Of a DNA stretch of 60,187 nt, positions 44,318 through 52,364 are shown piece by piece (the first letter of the stretch is position 1; every line of letters starts with the position of its first letter). The stretch is from Bacteroidota bacterium (lineage in GTDB: Bacteria; Bacteroidota; Bacteroidia; UKL13-3). The stretch is taken from NCBI GenBank assembly GCA_947492885.1, contig CANLPK010000007.1:1-60187 (forward strand). Reading direction: 5' to 3'. A program made the translations under genes and the position numbers. The notes below the pieces were generated by a model. The model was not told where the DNA came from. It ran no database searches and worked only from the letters and a program-made list of their open reading frames with translations.

Positions 44318-44572
44318 ATGGATATGACCGACAAAATTCAAACCCGCAAAAAATTCATTGGCGCAGGCGTCACTGCGGCGGCAATGCTCACTGCACTACG
44401 TTTCTTTATTCCTGAAAAAAAGAAAGGAAATGAAACCGTAAAAATGCTCACTCAGGATGGCACACTTGTAGAAGTTGATGCCTCCAAGGTACAGGAAATT
44501 GAAAAACTTCTTTGTGTAAAGGGGAAGAAAATTAGTAACGAACAATTACAAAACTGGGTTTACCAAAAGTAA
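44318..44572 (+). CDS. Small Tat-type exported protein
   Basis: An 84-residue protein. TRKKFIGAGVTAAAMLTAL resembles a twin-arginine leader with the Arg-Lys variant. The remainder contains VKMLTQDGTLVEVDASKV, which matches VKLLSVNGEVIEIDKAFL in the N-terminal part of the next gene product. It may be a small periplasmic partner or a paralogue of the FeS protein's N-terminal segment. No metal-binding cysteine set. First gene of the membrane module, 31 nt before the FeS gene. Confidence 0.62.
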   Translation: MDMTDKIQTRKKFIGAGVTAAAMLTALRFFIPEKKKGNETVKMLTQDGTLVEVDASKVQEIEKLLCVKGKKISNEQLQNWVYQK

Positions 44573-44603
44573 TTTAACCTCCCACTAAATTAATCATTCT
44601 AAA

Positions 44604-45542
44604 ATGGAAAATAAAGAAACCTCAAGAAGAAACTTCCTTGCCACTGCGCTCCTAGCTGGAGTTGCTGCCGGTTGTATTCCAAATAAAAATCCCTTTGAAG
44701 GATATGCTGAGGACGTTAAAGCTTCGGGTGAAAAAGTGAAGCTTTTATCAGTAAATGGCGAAGTCATTGAAATTGACAAAGCATTTTTAAAGCCAGTTCC
44801 CGATTTACCTCCTGTCTCAAATATTGAAGCAAGAAGAGGAATTGCTGGAAAGAAATTTGTAATGGTCATTGACCTCTCCCGCTGTAAAAATGTGAAAGCT
44901 TGCCAAACAGCTTGTAATCATATGCATTCAGTTCATCCAACTCAAAACTGGATTAAGGTGCTCGAAATGCAAGATGCTGATAAAACAGCTCCTTATTGGG
45001 AACCTACTACTTGTATGCATTGCGATGAACCTCCATGTGTGAAGGTTTGCCCTGTGGATGCGACCTTCAAACGTCAAGATGGTATTGTACTCATTGATAG
45101 TGATCGTTGTATTGGATGTCGCTTCTGTATGGCTGCATGCCCTTACTCTACTCGTGTTTTTAACTGGGAAGAGCCAGTGCTCACCAAAGAAGTGGCCGAA
45201 AAAGATTATTCATGCGAAACCAGTATGCCTCAAAAGAAAGGCACCGTAGGTAAATGTGATTTCTGTCCTGATATGACTCGCAGAGGTGAATTACCTCATT
45301 GCGTTTCTGCTTGCCCAAATGGGGTATTTATGTTTGGTGATATGATTCAAGATTCAGTTACCAATGGTGCTGAAACATTCCGTTTCAGCGAACTCATCAA
45401 GGATAAAGCGGGATATCGTTTAATGGAAGATTTAGGTACAAAACCTAGCGTTTATTACCTACCTCCAGTGAATCGTAATTTCCCTTTTGAATCTGGATTG
45501 GATAACGTAATTGAAGATGACAAAAAATTTAAATCAAACTAA
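44604..45542 (+). CDS. Tat-exported ferredoxin-type FeS subunit (NrfC/PsrB-like)
   Basis: 312 residues. The leader SRRNFLATALLAGVAAGC combines a Tat motif with a lipobox-like end. Three full cysteine sets are visible: CMHCDEPPCVKVCP, CIGCRFCMAACP and CDFC...CVSACP. The first set reads Cys94-x2-Val97-x2-Cys100-x3-Cys104, so the usual second cysteine is Val. The protein is of the NrfC/PsrB/DsrO type that carries electrons between a quinol oxidoreductase and a periplasmic partner. NrfD-like and accessory genes follow on the same transcript. No molybdopterin catalytic subunit is encoded nearby. Confidence 0.88.
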   Translation: MENKETSRRNFLATALLAGVAAGCIPNKNPFEGYAEDVKASGEKVKLLSVNGEVIEIDKAFLKPVPDLPPVSNIEARRGIAGKKFVMVIDLSRCKNVKACQTACNHMHSVHPTQNWIKVLEMQDADKTAPYWEPTTCMHCDEPPCVKVCPVDATFKRQDGIVLIDSDRCIGCRFCMAACPYSTRVFNWEEPVLTKEVAEKDYSCETSMPQKKGTVGKCDFCPDMTRRGELPHCVSACPNGVFMFGDMIQDSVTNGAETFRFSELIKDKAGYRLMEDLGTKPSVYYLPPVNRNFPFESGLDNVIEDDKKFKSN

Positions 45543-45548
45543 AAGATC

Positions 45549-46868
45549 GTGAATAATTCAAACACACTTACAAGCGAACAAATTACCAGCGACTTGCTTC
45601 CTCAAAAATTTGGAAGCCGCGGAATGATTTGGACCGGTATATTGGTTCTCATTTGCGCCATTGGTGCATATGCCTATTACCGACAATTAAGATACGGATT
45701 GGTAGTTACCAATATGAGAGACTATGTTTCTTGGGGTATTTACATTTCCAATTTCGTATTCTTCGTAGCCATCAGTTTGGTGGGCTCACTCATTACAGCC
45801 ATTCTTCGTTTGGCCAATGTACATTGGGCAACTCCTTTAACTCGAATCGCAGAAATTATTGCTGTTTCTGCTATCGTTTTTGCTTCTCTCATCATTATCG
45901 TAGATATGGGTCGTCCAGAGCGTTTTTATAATTTGCTTTTACATGGCCGACTTCAATCACCGATTATTTGGGACGTTGTAGTAATTAGTACCTACTTCTT
46001 AATAAGCTTATTGTTATTATACTTCCCGTTGCTGCCCGACCTTAAAATTATGATAAATTTTAAAGAGAAAACCGGGAATGCTTTACATAAATTGTATCGC
46101 TTTCAGGGTTCTTTCTGGAAAGGTACTGCCGAACAATTTAAAATTAGTGAACGCTCTATTAATATACTTTGTATTATCATTATCCCAGTGGCGTTTTGTA
46201 TTCACACGGTGACTTCTTGGTTATTCGCAACAACCTACAGACCAGGATGGGATAGTACCAACTTTGGTGCTTATTTCATCTCAGGTGCATTCTTAGTGGG
46301 TTCGGGCGCTGTTGTAGTAGCGATGTATGTTTTTCGCAGATACTATCACCTCGAAAAATACATCACCGAAATGCATTTCGAAAAAATGGGTAAGGTGGTT
46401 GTGCTCTTAGCGTTATTGTATCTGTATTTTAATGTTAACGAATACTTAGTTCCTGCCTTCAAAATGAAAAAACCAGAAGAAGCACATCTAGATGAATTAT
46501 TTACTGGTGAATATGCTCCTCTCTTTTGGTTTGCAATTATGATTGGTATGATTATCCCAATCTTCATCCTCATCTTTAAGAAAGGCAGAAAACCATTACC
46601 AATGTTTATCGCAGGCATTATGGTTGTTGTGGGCGCATGGTTCAAACGTTACCTCATTGTAACTCCTACCTTATTGCATCCATTCCTTCCTATGAATGAT
46701 GTACCAGCAAGTTATCATCACTACTACCCAAGTTGGGAAGAGTGGGCCATCGCCATGGGTTCCTTAGCTGGAGCACTTTTGGTAATTACCTTTTTTGCAC
46801 GCATTTATCCAATTATTCCAATTCATGAAACCATTATTGAAAATGAAAAACCAGCACATCAGGAATAG
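45549..46868 (+). CDS. NrfD/PsrC-family quinol-oxidising membrane subunit
   Basis: A 439-residue polytopic protein (GTG start) with about ten hydrophobic segments, typical of NrfD/PsrC. Family-like features include WGIYISNFVFFVAISLVG, the early NVHWATPLTRI, IVDMGRPERFYNLL, and HTVTSWLFATTYRPGWDS with a His/Thr pattern near the quinone site. It should oxidise menaquinol and pass electrons to the FeS subunit just upstream. The next gene starts inside its 3' end. Confidence 0.88.
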   Translation: MNNSNTLTSEQITSDLLPQKFGSRGMIWTGILVLICAIGAYAYYRQLRYGLVVTNMRDYVSWGIYISNFVFFVAISLVGSLITAILRLANVHWATPLTRIAEIIAVSAIVFASLIIIVDMGRPERFYNLLLHGRLQSPIIWDVVVISTYFLISLLLLYFPLLPDLKIMINFKEKTGNALHKLYRFQGSFWKGTAEQFKISERSINILCIIIIPVAFCIHTVTSWLFATTYRPGWDSTNFGAYFISGAFLVGSGAVVVAMYVFRRYYHLEKYITEMHFEKMGKVVVLLALLYLYFNVNEYLVPAFKMKKPEEAHLDELFTGEYAPLFWFAIMIGMIIPIFILIFKKGRKPLPMFIAGIMVVVGAWFKRYLIVTPTLLHPFLPMNDVPASYHHYYPSWEEWAIAMGSLAGALLVITFFARIYPIIPIHETIIENEKPAHQE

Positions 46869-47748
46869 TATCCTACTCGTAATATGCTTATTTATAAGCG
46901 GGTTGAGCCTTCGTGCTCAAGACACAGCAAAGGCTGAAGCTGGAGAGCCATCAGTAGCACTTCGTTATTTTATTAAAAATAATAGTGAGCATTACCTGAT
47001 TGTTCGAACTAATATAAAAGTGGGAAAGAAAACCCAACGCCTCCCAAATCAAGTGATCAAAGTATTTTTGGATAGTGCCGGACCAGAGAATTTGCTTCTA
47101 AAAACTACTACCGATGATCAAGGTGAAGCAAAAGTTTATGTTCCTGTTGAAAGAGCTGAAAAATGGAATGCAAGTGCTAAACATAATTTTATCGGCGTAT
47201 TAGAGGCCTCCTCTCTCGAAGATGAAAGAAGCGCTGAGCTAGAAATAACTCGTGCAAAAATTGAAATGGATACCATCACCGAAGATGGGGTACGTTCCAT
47301 CACCGTGAAAGTTTCCTACTTAGAAGGAGCTGATTGGATGCCTGCAGCAGATGTTGAAATGAGATTGGGTGTTTCTCGCTCTGGGGGAATCCTTTCTGCT
47401 GGAACAGAAGAGTCATATACTACCGATTCTACTGGAAGTGTTACCGTTGAATTTAAACGCGATAGCCTACCTGGCGATGATAAAGGAAACTTTGTATTAA
47501 TGGCCAAGGTGGAAGACAATGATACTTACGGTAACTTATTAGTTGAAACAGTGGTTCCTTGGGGTGTTCCAGTAGTATATAATACTACCTTTTTTGATCA
47601 ACGTACTTTATGGACTACTCGCTTTAAAACACCATTCTGGTTATTATTTATGGCTTATACCATTGTAATCATTGTATGGGGAACAGTAATTTATCTTATT
47701 ATTCAAATTGTAAAAATTGGTAAGTTGAGTAAATCGGAACCCAATTAA
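46843..47748 (+). CDS. Membrane-anchored accessory protein of the NrfD module
   Basis: A 301-residue protein, start moved to ATG 46843 (MKNQHIRNSILLVICLFISGLSLRAQ, a signal peptide). It overlaps the NrfD stop by 26 nt, indicating tight coupling. The body has beta-rich segments resembling Ig-like modules (VKVSYLEGADWMPAADVEMRL) and ends with one transmembrane helix (FWLLFMAYTIVIIVWGTVIYLI). Topology is periplasmic with a C-terminal anchor. No known family; a structural partner of the quinol dehydrogenase is the simplest reading. Confidence 0.62.
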   Translation: MKNQHIRNSILLVICLFISGLSLRAQDTAKAEAGEPSVALRYFIKNNSEHYLIVRTNIKVGKKTQRLPNQVIKVFLDSAGPENLLLKTTTDDQGEAKVYVPVERAEKWNASAKHNFIGVLEASSLEDERSAELEITRAKIEMDTITEDGVRSITVKVSYLEGADWMPAADVEMRLGVSRSGGILSAGTEESYTTDSTGSVTVEFKRDSLPGDDKGNFVLMAKVEDNDTYGNLLVETVVPWGVPVVYNTTFFDQRTLWTTRFKTPFWLLFMAYTIVIIVWGTVIYLIIQIVKIGKLSKSEPN

Positions 47749-47793
47749 AAAATAGAATTTAAACTTTTTCATTTTATTTATTGATTAATTAAG

Positions 47794-47828
47794 AACACCT
47801 GGAGTTTCAACTCCGGGTGTTTTGTTTT
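47794..47828 (+). terminator. Rho-independent terminator of the NrfD module
   Basis: AACACCTGGAGTT pairs with AACTCCGGGTGTT (one T-G wobble), then a T-run. The next 200 nt to 48035 hold only AT-rich sequence, including a short TA run near 47980. Confidence 0.85.
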
Positions 47829-48035
47829 TATATTAAATTAAAAATATGATAGTGATATTTATAAGAACTTGAATATTTAATTAGCTGGCTTAACTGAATA
47901 TTCTACAAATTGGTTACTTGCCCTTATTATGAATTATAGCAAATAGCTCAATTACTTTAACTACAACCTTGGGCATAATATATATATATATACCGCATCA
48001 CAGTGTCTTAAAGGTGCATACAAATGTATTCTATA

Positions 48036-48494
48036 CTATTGCTTTATTCTTGAAACTTTATAGCTAAGTTCCTCAACAAAAGTAACACCTCCAGTAGTCG
48101 TTGTGTGAGATGATTTCCAAACTTGTCGGTTAACCTGATTCGAAATAATATCAAATACCATGGTATCGGTATAGTTAACAGCGACATCAACAATGGTCAA
48201 TTGATTCTCGGTATTGGTCCATTTATTAATCGCATGAGTTTCAATTGAACCTGAGTTAGTGAATATAATTGAACCTGTATTGGTTTCACCGCGCATTAAT
48301 GATATTTCGCCAGCATTCGATTTGCTTATTTTAGTAGAAGTATCTAACACTCCATTTGCTCGCACCCCAAAGTTTAGAGAATCAATATTCCATTTGCCTT
48401 CGAGGCGTCTTTCAAGTTTCGCCTGTTTAGAACAAGAGGCAAATAAGAGGATTGCAAGTACTGCAAAGACTGATAAAAATTTGATTGATTTCAT
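48036..48494 (-). CDS. Lipocalin-like lipoprotein
   Basis: A 152-residue lipoprotein (lipobox LLFASC). KLERRLEGKWNIDSLNF is a lipocalin-type start, followed by beta strands ending VTFVEELSYKVSRIKQ. Likely a small periplasmic-face or surface-anchored ligand-binding protein. Function unknown. Confidence 0.65.
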   Translation of the reverse strand: MKSIKFLSVFAVLAILLFASCSKQAKLERRLEGKWNIDSLNFGVRANGVLDTSTKISKSNAGEISLMRGETNTGSIIFTNSGSIETHAINKWTNTENQLTIVDVAVNYTDTMVFDIISNQVNRQVWKSSHTTTTGGVTFVEELSYKVSRIKQ

Positions 48495-48597
48495 AAAATT
48501 TAATATTAGATTTTAAGATAGGATTCAAAGATTAGAAAAAAATTTAATTCCACTTTACCCAGTCATATATTTTAATTGATGAAGTGTTAAAAAGGAC

Positions 48598-49014
48598 CTA
48601 GTCGTTTAGTTGTGGAGCTTCTGGTTCAATGGCTAAACGCGCACATAATATTGCTGTAATGAGTGTAAGCGGAGTGAAAATGAGCTTTTCTAAAATGGTT
48701 GCTGCAAAAATATTCCCAACAGTATTTAAAGAGAAAAGCACTACAAAAATCCAAAGTACGATATTGATTAGCTTCATTGGAACTCCAATGTTTAAATACC
48801 CTCCTTTAATCATGATTAAAATGGATAAGAAAATATTGATGAAGAGTGAAAAGGATTCTAATAATTGCATTGCTTCATCATTCTCTAAGCGGCCGCCCCA
48901 TACTATTGTATATGGTATATATCGAGTGATTACTGCCAAATGAAATAAAATAGTTGCGGAAAGCAAACCCAGCATCAGATTTACAGATAATTTAAAAGGT
49001 ATTTTTTTTAGCAT
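48598..49014 (-). CDS. Four-helix membrane protein
   Basis: About 138 residues with four hydrophobic segments, including MLGLLSATILFHLAVI, LFINIFLSILIMI and LINIVLWIFVVLFSLN. No family recognised. ATG 49014 is preferred to the ORF start at 49041 because it begins MLKKIPFKLSVNLML just before helix 1. Confidence 0.55.
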   Translation of the reverse strand: MLKKIPFKLSVNLMLGLLSATILFHLAVITRYIPYTIVWGGRLENDEAMQLLESFSLFINIFLSILIMIKGGYLNIGVPMKLINIVLWIFVVLFSLNTVGNIFAATILEKLIFTPLTLITAILCARLAIEPEAPQLND

Positions 49015-49128
49015 GGGTGAGATATTGAATAGCCGATTCAAAAATACATGCTTATAAGCAAATTCAAAGAATAAATTAACACCACCACTGCCCTAAAGAT
49101 AGCCTTCCCTATTCACGTTTAACTTGCT

Positions 49129-49136
49129 TATCTTCG
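49129..49136 (+). promoter_or_regulatory. -7 promoter element of rhlE
   Basis: TATCTTCG ends 15 nt before the TTG at 49151. The ORF track start at TTG 49124 lies upstream of the box and is rejected. Confidence 0.5.
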
Positions 49137-49150
49137 CATACCATAACACA

Positions 49151-50377
49151 TTGAATTTCCAAGATTTTAATTTCGAAAGCGATATACAGGCCGGGCTTGA
49201 CGACATGGGGTTTAGCAGCCCCACTCCTATTCAGGAGCAAGCCATCCCTATCATCATGTCGGGCCGCGACCTCGTAGGTTGCGCTCAAACAGGCACCGGT
49301 AAAACGGCAGCCTTCTTATTGCCCATACTCAACAAGCTTGCTGCCGAGCCCAGCGACCATACCGACACATTAATTATTGTGCCAACCCGTGAACTGGCCT
49401 TGCAAATTTATCAGGCCATACAAGGGTTCTCCTACCATACTTCAATCAACTCACAAGTAATTTATGGAGGTGGCGATGGTGCTAATTTCGAACAAGAAAA
49501 AAAATCGCTGCAACACGGGGTCAATATTATTATTGCTACTCCAGGCCGACTCATCTCTCATTTGAATATGGGATATGTGAAGCTGCAAAACTTAAAGCAT
49601 CTTATTTTAGATGAAGCGGATAGAATGCTCGATATGGGCTTTGTAGATGATATCAATAAGATTATCACCTTTCTTCCTAAGGAGCGCCAAACGCTATTGT
49701 TCTCTGCCACCATGCCTCCTAAAATTCGTCAGCTGGCTGCCCGCTTGCTGGTGAACCCTGAGCAGATAAGCTTGGCTGTTTCAAAGCCTGCCGAAGGCGT
49801 GACACAAAATGCCTACTTGGTTTATGATGCACAGAAAAATTCATTGGTTGCACGTATCCTTAAAGAGAAAAAATTATCATCGGTAATAATTTTCTCGGGT
49901 ACCAAACAAAAAGTAAAAGAACTGGAACGCGATTTACGCAAGGTGGGAATAGAGGCCAGTGCCATTCATTCCGACCTATTGCAACAAGAGCGAGAAGAAG
50001 TGCTTCGCAATTTTAGAAGTAAAAAATTAGCCGTGCTCGTTGCCACCGATATCCTCTCCAGAGGTATTGATATTGAAGATATAGGTCTCGTATTAAATTA
50101 CGATGTTCCGGGCGATGCTGAAGACTATATTCACCGCATTGGCCGCACTGCACGTGCCGAAACTACGGGAGAAGCCATCACATTTATCAATGAACTGGAT
50201 CAATATAAATTCTCAAAAATTGAAGCATTTATTGGCAACGAAATAGCCAAACTTCCTTTGCCTGAGGGAATGCCAAAAGGACCTGATTACAATCCCTCGG
50301 TACGTGTTAAAAAGCCCACCCATCAAGGCAATAGAAGAAATTTTAAGGGGAGTAAATTTAGCGGCAAGAAATCCTAA
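49151..50377 (+). CDS. rhlE: DEAD-box ATP-dependent RNA helicase, RhlE type
   Basis: About 408 residues, probable TTG start (MNFQDFNFESDIQAGL). All helicase motifs are present: Q motif (PTPIQEQAIP), AQTGTGKT, PTRELALQI, DEADRMLDMGF, FSATMP, ATDILSRGID and HRIGRTAR. A short basic tail ends the protein. It unwinds structured RNA in ribosome assembly or mRNA decay. The stop overlaps the convergent CNNM gene by 4 nt. Confidence 0.93.
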   Translation: MNFQDFNFESDIQAGLDDMGFSSPTPIQEQAIPIIMSGRDLVGCAQTGTGKTAAFLLPILNKLAAEPSDHTDTLIIVPTRELALQIYQAIQGFSYHTSINSQVIYGGGDGANFEQEKKSLQHGVNIIIATPGRLISHLNMGYVKLQNLKHLILDEADRMLDMGFVDDINKIITFLPKERQTLLFSATMPPKIRQLAARLLVNPEQISLAVSKPAEGVTQNAYLVYDAQKNSLVARILKEKKLSSVIIFSGTKQKVKELERDLRKVGIEASAIHSDLLQQEREEVLRNFRSKKLAVLVATDILSRGIDIEDIGLVLNYDVPGDAEDYIHRIGRTARAETTGEAITFINELDQYKFSKIEAFIGNEIAKLPLPEGMPKGPDYNPSVRVKKPTHQGNRRNFKGSKFSGKKS

Positions 50378-51627
50378 ACACGATTCATCTTCACAATATC
50401 AATTCGTGTTTTTTGCATACTCAAAATATGAAACTCAAAAGGTTCAATTTTGATTACCTCATTCACCGCAGGAATATCTTCGTGATGAGAAATAATAAAG
50501 CCACCTAAAGTATCGTATTCGCCTTCTGGCAAATCGAATTCATAATTATCATTCAAGTATTTTATTTCAAGGCGAGCAGAAAAAATAAATTCGTGCTCAT
50601 TTATTTGTTGTTCGCGTAAATCTTCGGTATCGTGTTCATCATCGATATCTCCGAAAATGTTTTCAATGATATCTTCCACAGTAACAATCCCTGCCGTACC
50701 ACCAAACTCATCCACTACCAATGCCACGCTCTTGCGCTGCTTGTTTAACTCGGTGAGGAGCTGCTGTGCACTCACGGTTTCATGGGTGATATGTATGGGA
50801 AGCAAAATAGATTGAATGCTCTTCGGACCATTAAACATCTCCACCTGATGCACATAGCCAATGATATTATCGATATTGTCGCGATAAATCAAAATTTTGG
50901 AATGGCGCGATTCCATAAAGAGCGTATGCAATTCTTCGATGGATGCATTGATTTCGATGGCCACCAATTCGGTACGAGGTACCAGGCAATTGCGAAGTTT
51001 TACGCTTCCAAAATCGAGGGCATTTTTAAAAATTTCTGTATCTACATCGGCATCTTCTTCCAAATCCATATTGGCACTTTGGCTTACATAATGATCCAAA
51101 TCGATTTTACTAAAGATAGGCACATTTTCACTCACCGTAGAATTGAAAAACACCCGTATCATCCATTTAGAAAGCCATACCACGAAATTCACAACCGGTG
51201 AAAATAAATAGTAGATAACCAGGAAAGGCACTGCAAAAATCTCCAGCATCAAATCGGGATTGATACGAAATAGTACTTTCGGAATGAACTCAGCAGTAAC
51301 CAAAACGATGATGGTTGAGATGAGTGATGAAATTAAAATCTCGGCAAACTCATGCTCCCCTTCGGGAATAACAGAATGGATATGGGGTTTGAGTATGATC
51401 TCCATGAAGATACCATACACAACCAGTGAGATGGCATTTCCTAAAAGCGTGGTACTAATAAAACGCGCAGGTTCTTTTACAAACCCTGATAAAATTTTAG
51501 CGGTAAAATGACCTTGTTTATTGCGTAATTCAATACGCAACTTATTGGCTGAAACGAACGCGATTTCAATACCCGAAAAAAATGCGGTACTTAATAAGGT
51601 GATTAGAATGACGACGGGCTCAGGCAC
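50374..51627 (-). CDS. CNNM/CorC-type hemolysin family membrane protein
   Basis: A 417-residue protein (GTG start): DUF21/CNNM membrane domain with about four helices (PVVILITLLSTAFFSGIEIAF, SANKLRIELRN), a CBS pair (about 200-330; LVPRTELVAIEI, VALVVDEFGGTAGIVTVEDI) and a C-terminal CorC/HlyC domain. Such proteins are linked to Mg2+ or Co2+ transport. It ends the coaX-barrel-lptC operon, a gene order I recall from other Bacteroidota. Confidence 0.88.
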   Translation of the reverse strand: MPEPVVILITLLSTAFFSGIEIAFVSANKLRIELRNKQGHFTAKILSGFVKEPARFISTTLLGNAISLVVYGIFMEIILKPHIHSVIPEGEHEFAEILISSLISTIIVLVTAEFIPKVLFRINPDLMLEIFAVPFLVIYYLFSPVVNFVVWLSKWMIRVFFNSTVSENVPIFSKIDLDHYVSQSANMDLEEDADVDTEIFKNALDFGSVKLRNCLVPRTELVAIEINASIEELHTLFMESRHSKILIYRDNIDNIIGYVHQVEMFNGPKSIQSILLPIHITHETVSAQQLLTELNKQRKSVALVVDEFGGTAGIVTVEDIIENIFGDIDDEHDTEDLREQQINEHEFIFSARLEIKYLNDNYEFDLPEGEYDTLGGFIISHHEDIPAVNEVIKIEPFEFHILSMQKTRIDIVKMNRV

Positions 51628-51660
51628 GGAGTAAAGATATGATTTTGTTGGTTTCTGCTT

Positions 51661-51825
51661 CTATTTTTTAAAATTCTTGTAACAAAAGTACAATCCCAAA
51701 GCCAATGTAACAAGAAACGGCCAAACTTTACCCTCTATAAAACCTTCCATCAGGCTGATATAGATGATATTTGCGGCACTCAAGAGGGTGATTATTACCC
51801 AGCTCCATTTCTTAAATTTTTGCAT
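51661..51825 (-). CDS. Small two-helix membrane protein (54 aa) in the lptC operon
   Basis: Missed by the ORF track because of its length. It reads MQKFKKWSWVIITLLSAANI... with two hydrophobic segments (VIITLLSAANIIYISL and WPFLVTLALGLYFCY) and a basic end KNFKK. Its ATG overlaps the lptC stop as TGATG, a translational-coupling arrangement, and it is followed 33 nt later by the CNNM gene. Open length and coupling support a real gene. Function unknown. Confidence 0.7.
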   Translation of the reverse strand: MQKFKKWSWVIITLLSAANIIYISLMEGFIEGKVWPFLVTLALGLYFCYKNFKK

Positions 51826-52364
51826 CAAGGATTCTTTTTAAGGTTGATATTCCCTTTCACATTCGTGATTCGATATTCGGTAAAATTCTGATTACTTACC
51901 AGTCCATCTCCATAAATCAATTGATCGGGGGTGGTAATTTTCACAAATTTATCGGTATAGATTTTTTCCTTCACCTCATCCCAAACTAAATATTCGGTAC
52001 TCAGGGTATCGCCTTTCACATTGATGAGGCGAACATTTTGTTTCATCACCAAATATTTTTCCTTCTCATAATAAATTCCAATATCGGCATAAGCGAAGCT
52101 GGCGGCATTTTTATTGGCATCATAAAATGTGCCTTCTACCCCTTTAGGCATAAGGGTATAGGGCTTGGCCGACATACTGAAATGTTGCATTAAAGGCGAT
52201 TTGAGTTTCGCTTTCACCTGTCCCGAATCGGTATAGGTAAGCGTGATTCCTTCCCCAGTTTCGGTGGCAAAGGAGGGCTTCTGAACTATTTTCTTCGCTT
52301 CTTCATCGTCGTTACAAGAGACTAAAAAAGCAAAGCAAAATAAACAAACCCAGAGCTTATTCAT
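51825..52364 (-). CDS. lptC: LPS export periplasmic protein LptC
   Basis: A 179-residue lipoprotein-like LptC (lipobox FLVSC). Beta-jellyroll repeats include GITLTYTDSGQVKAKLKSP, KGVEGTFYDANKNAASFAYADIG and VRLINVKGDTLSTEYLVWDEVKEKIYTDKFVKI, the LptC/OstA-like pattern. It guides LPS from the inner-membrane transporter to LptA. ATG 52364 (MNKLWVCLF) is preferred over the ORF start at 52388. It overlaps the barrel gene end by 8 nt. Confidence 0.85.
   Translation of the reverse strand: MNKLWVCLFCFAFLVSCNDDEEAKKIVQKPSFATETGEGITLTYTDSGQVKAKLKSPLMQHFSMSAKPYTLMPKGVEGTFYDANKNAASFAYADIGIYYEKEKYLVMKQNVRLINVKGDTLSTEYLVWDEVKEKIYTDKFVKITTPDQLIYGDGLVSNQNFTEYRITNVKGNINLKKNP

Noticed and set aside
47975-47995. 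Run of TA dinucleotides
   Set aside because: Simple AT-rich sequence between operon end and next gene; no further structure.
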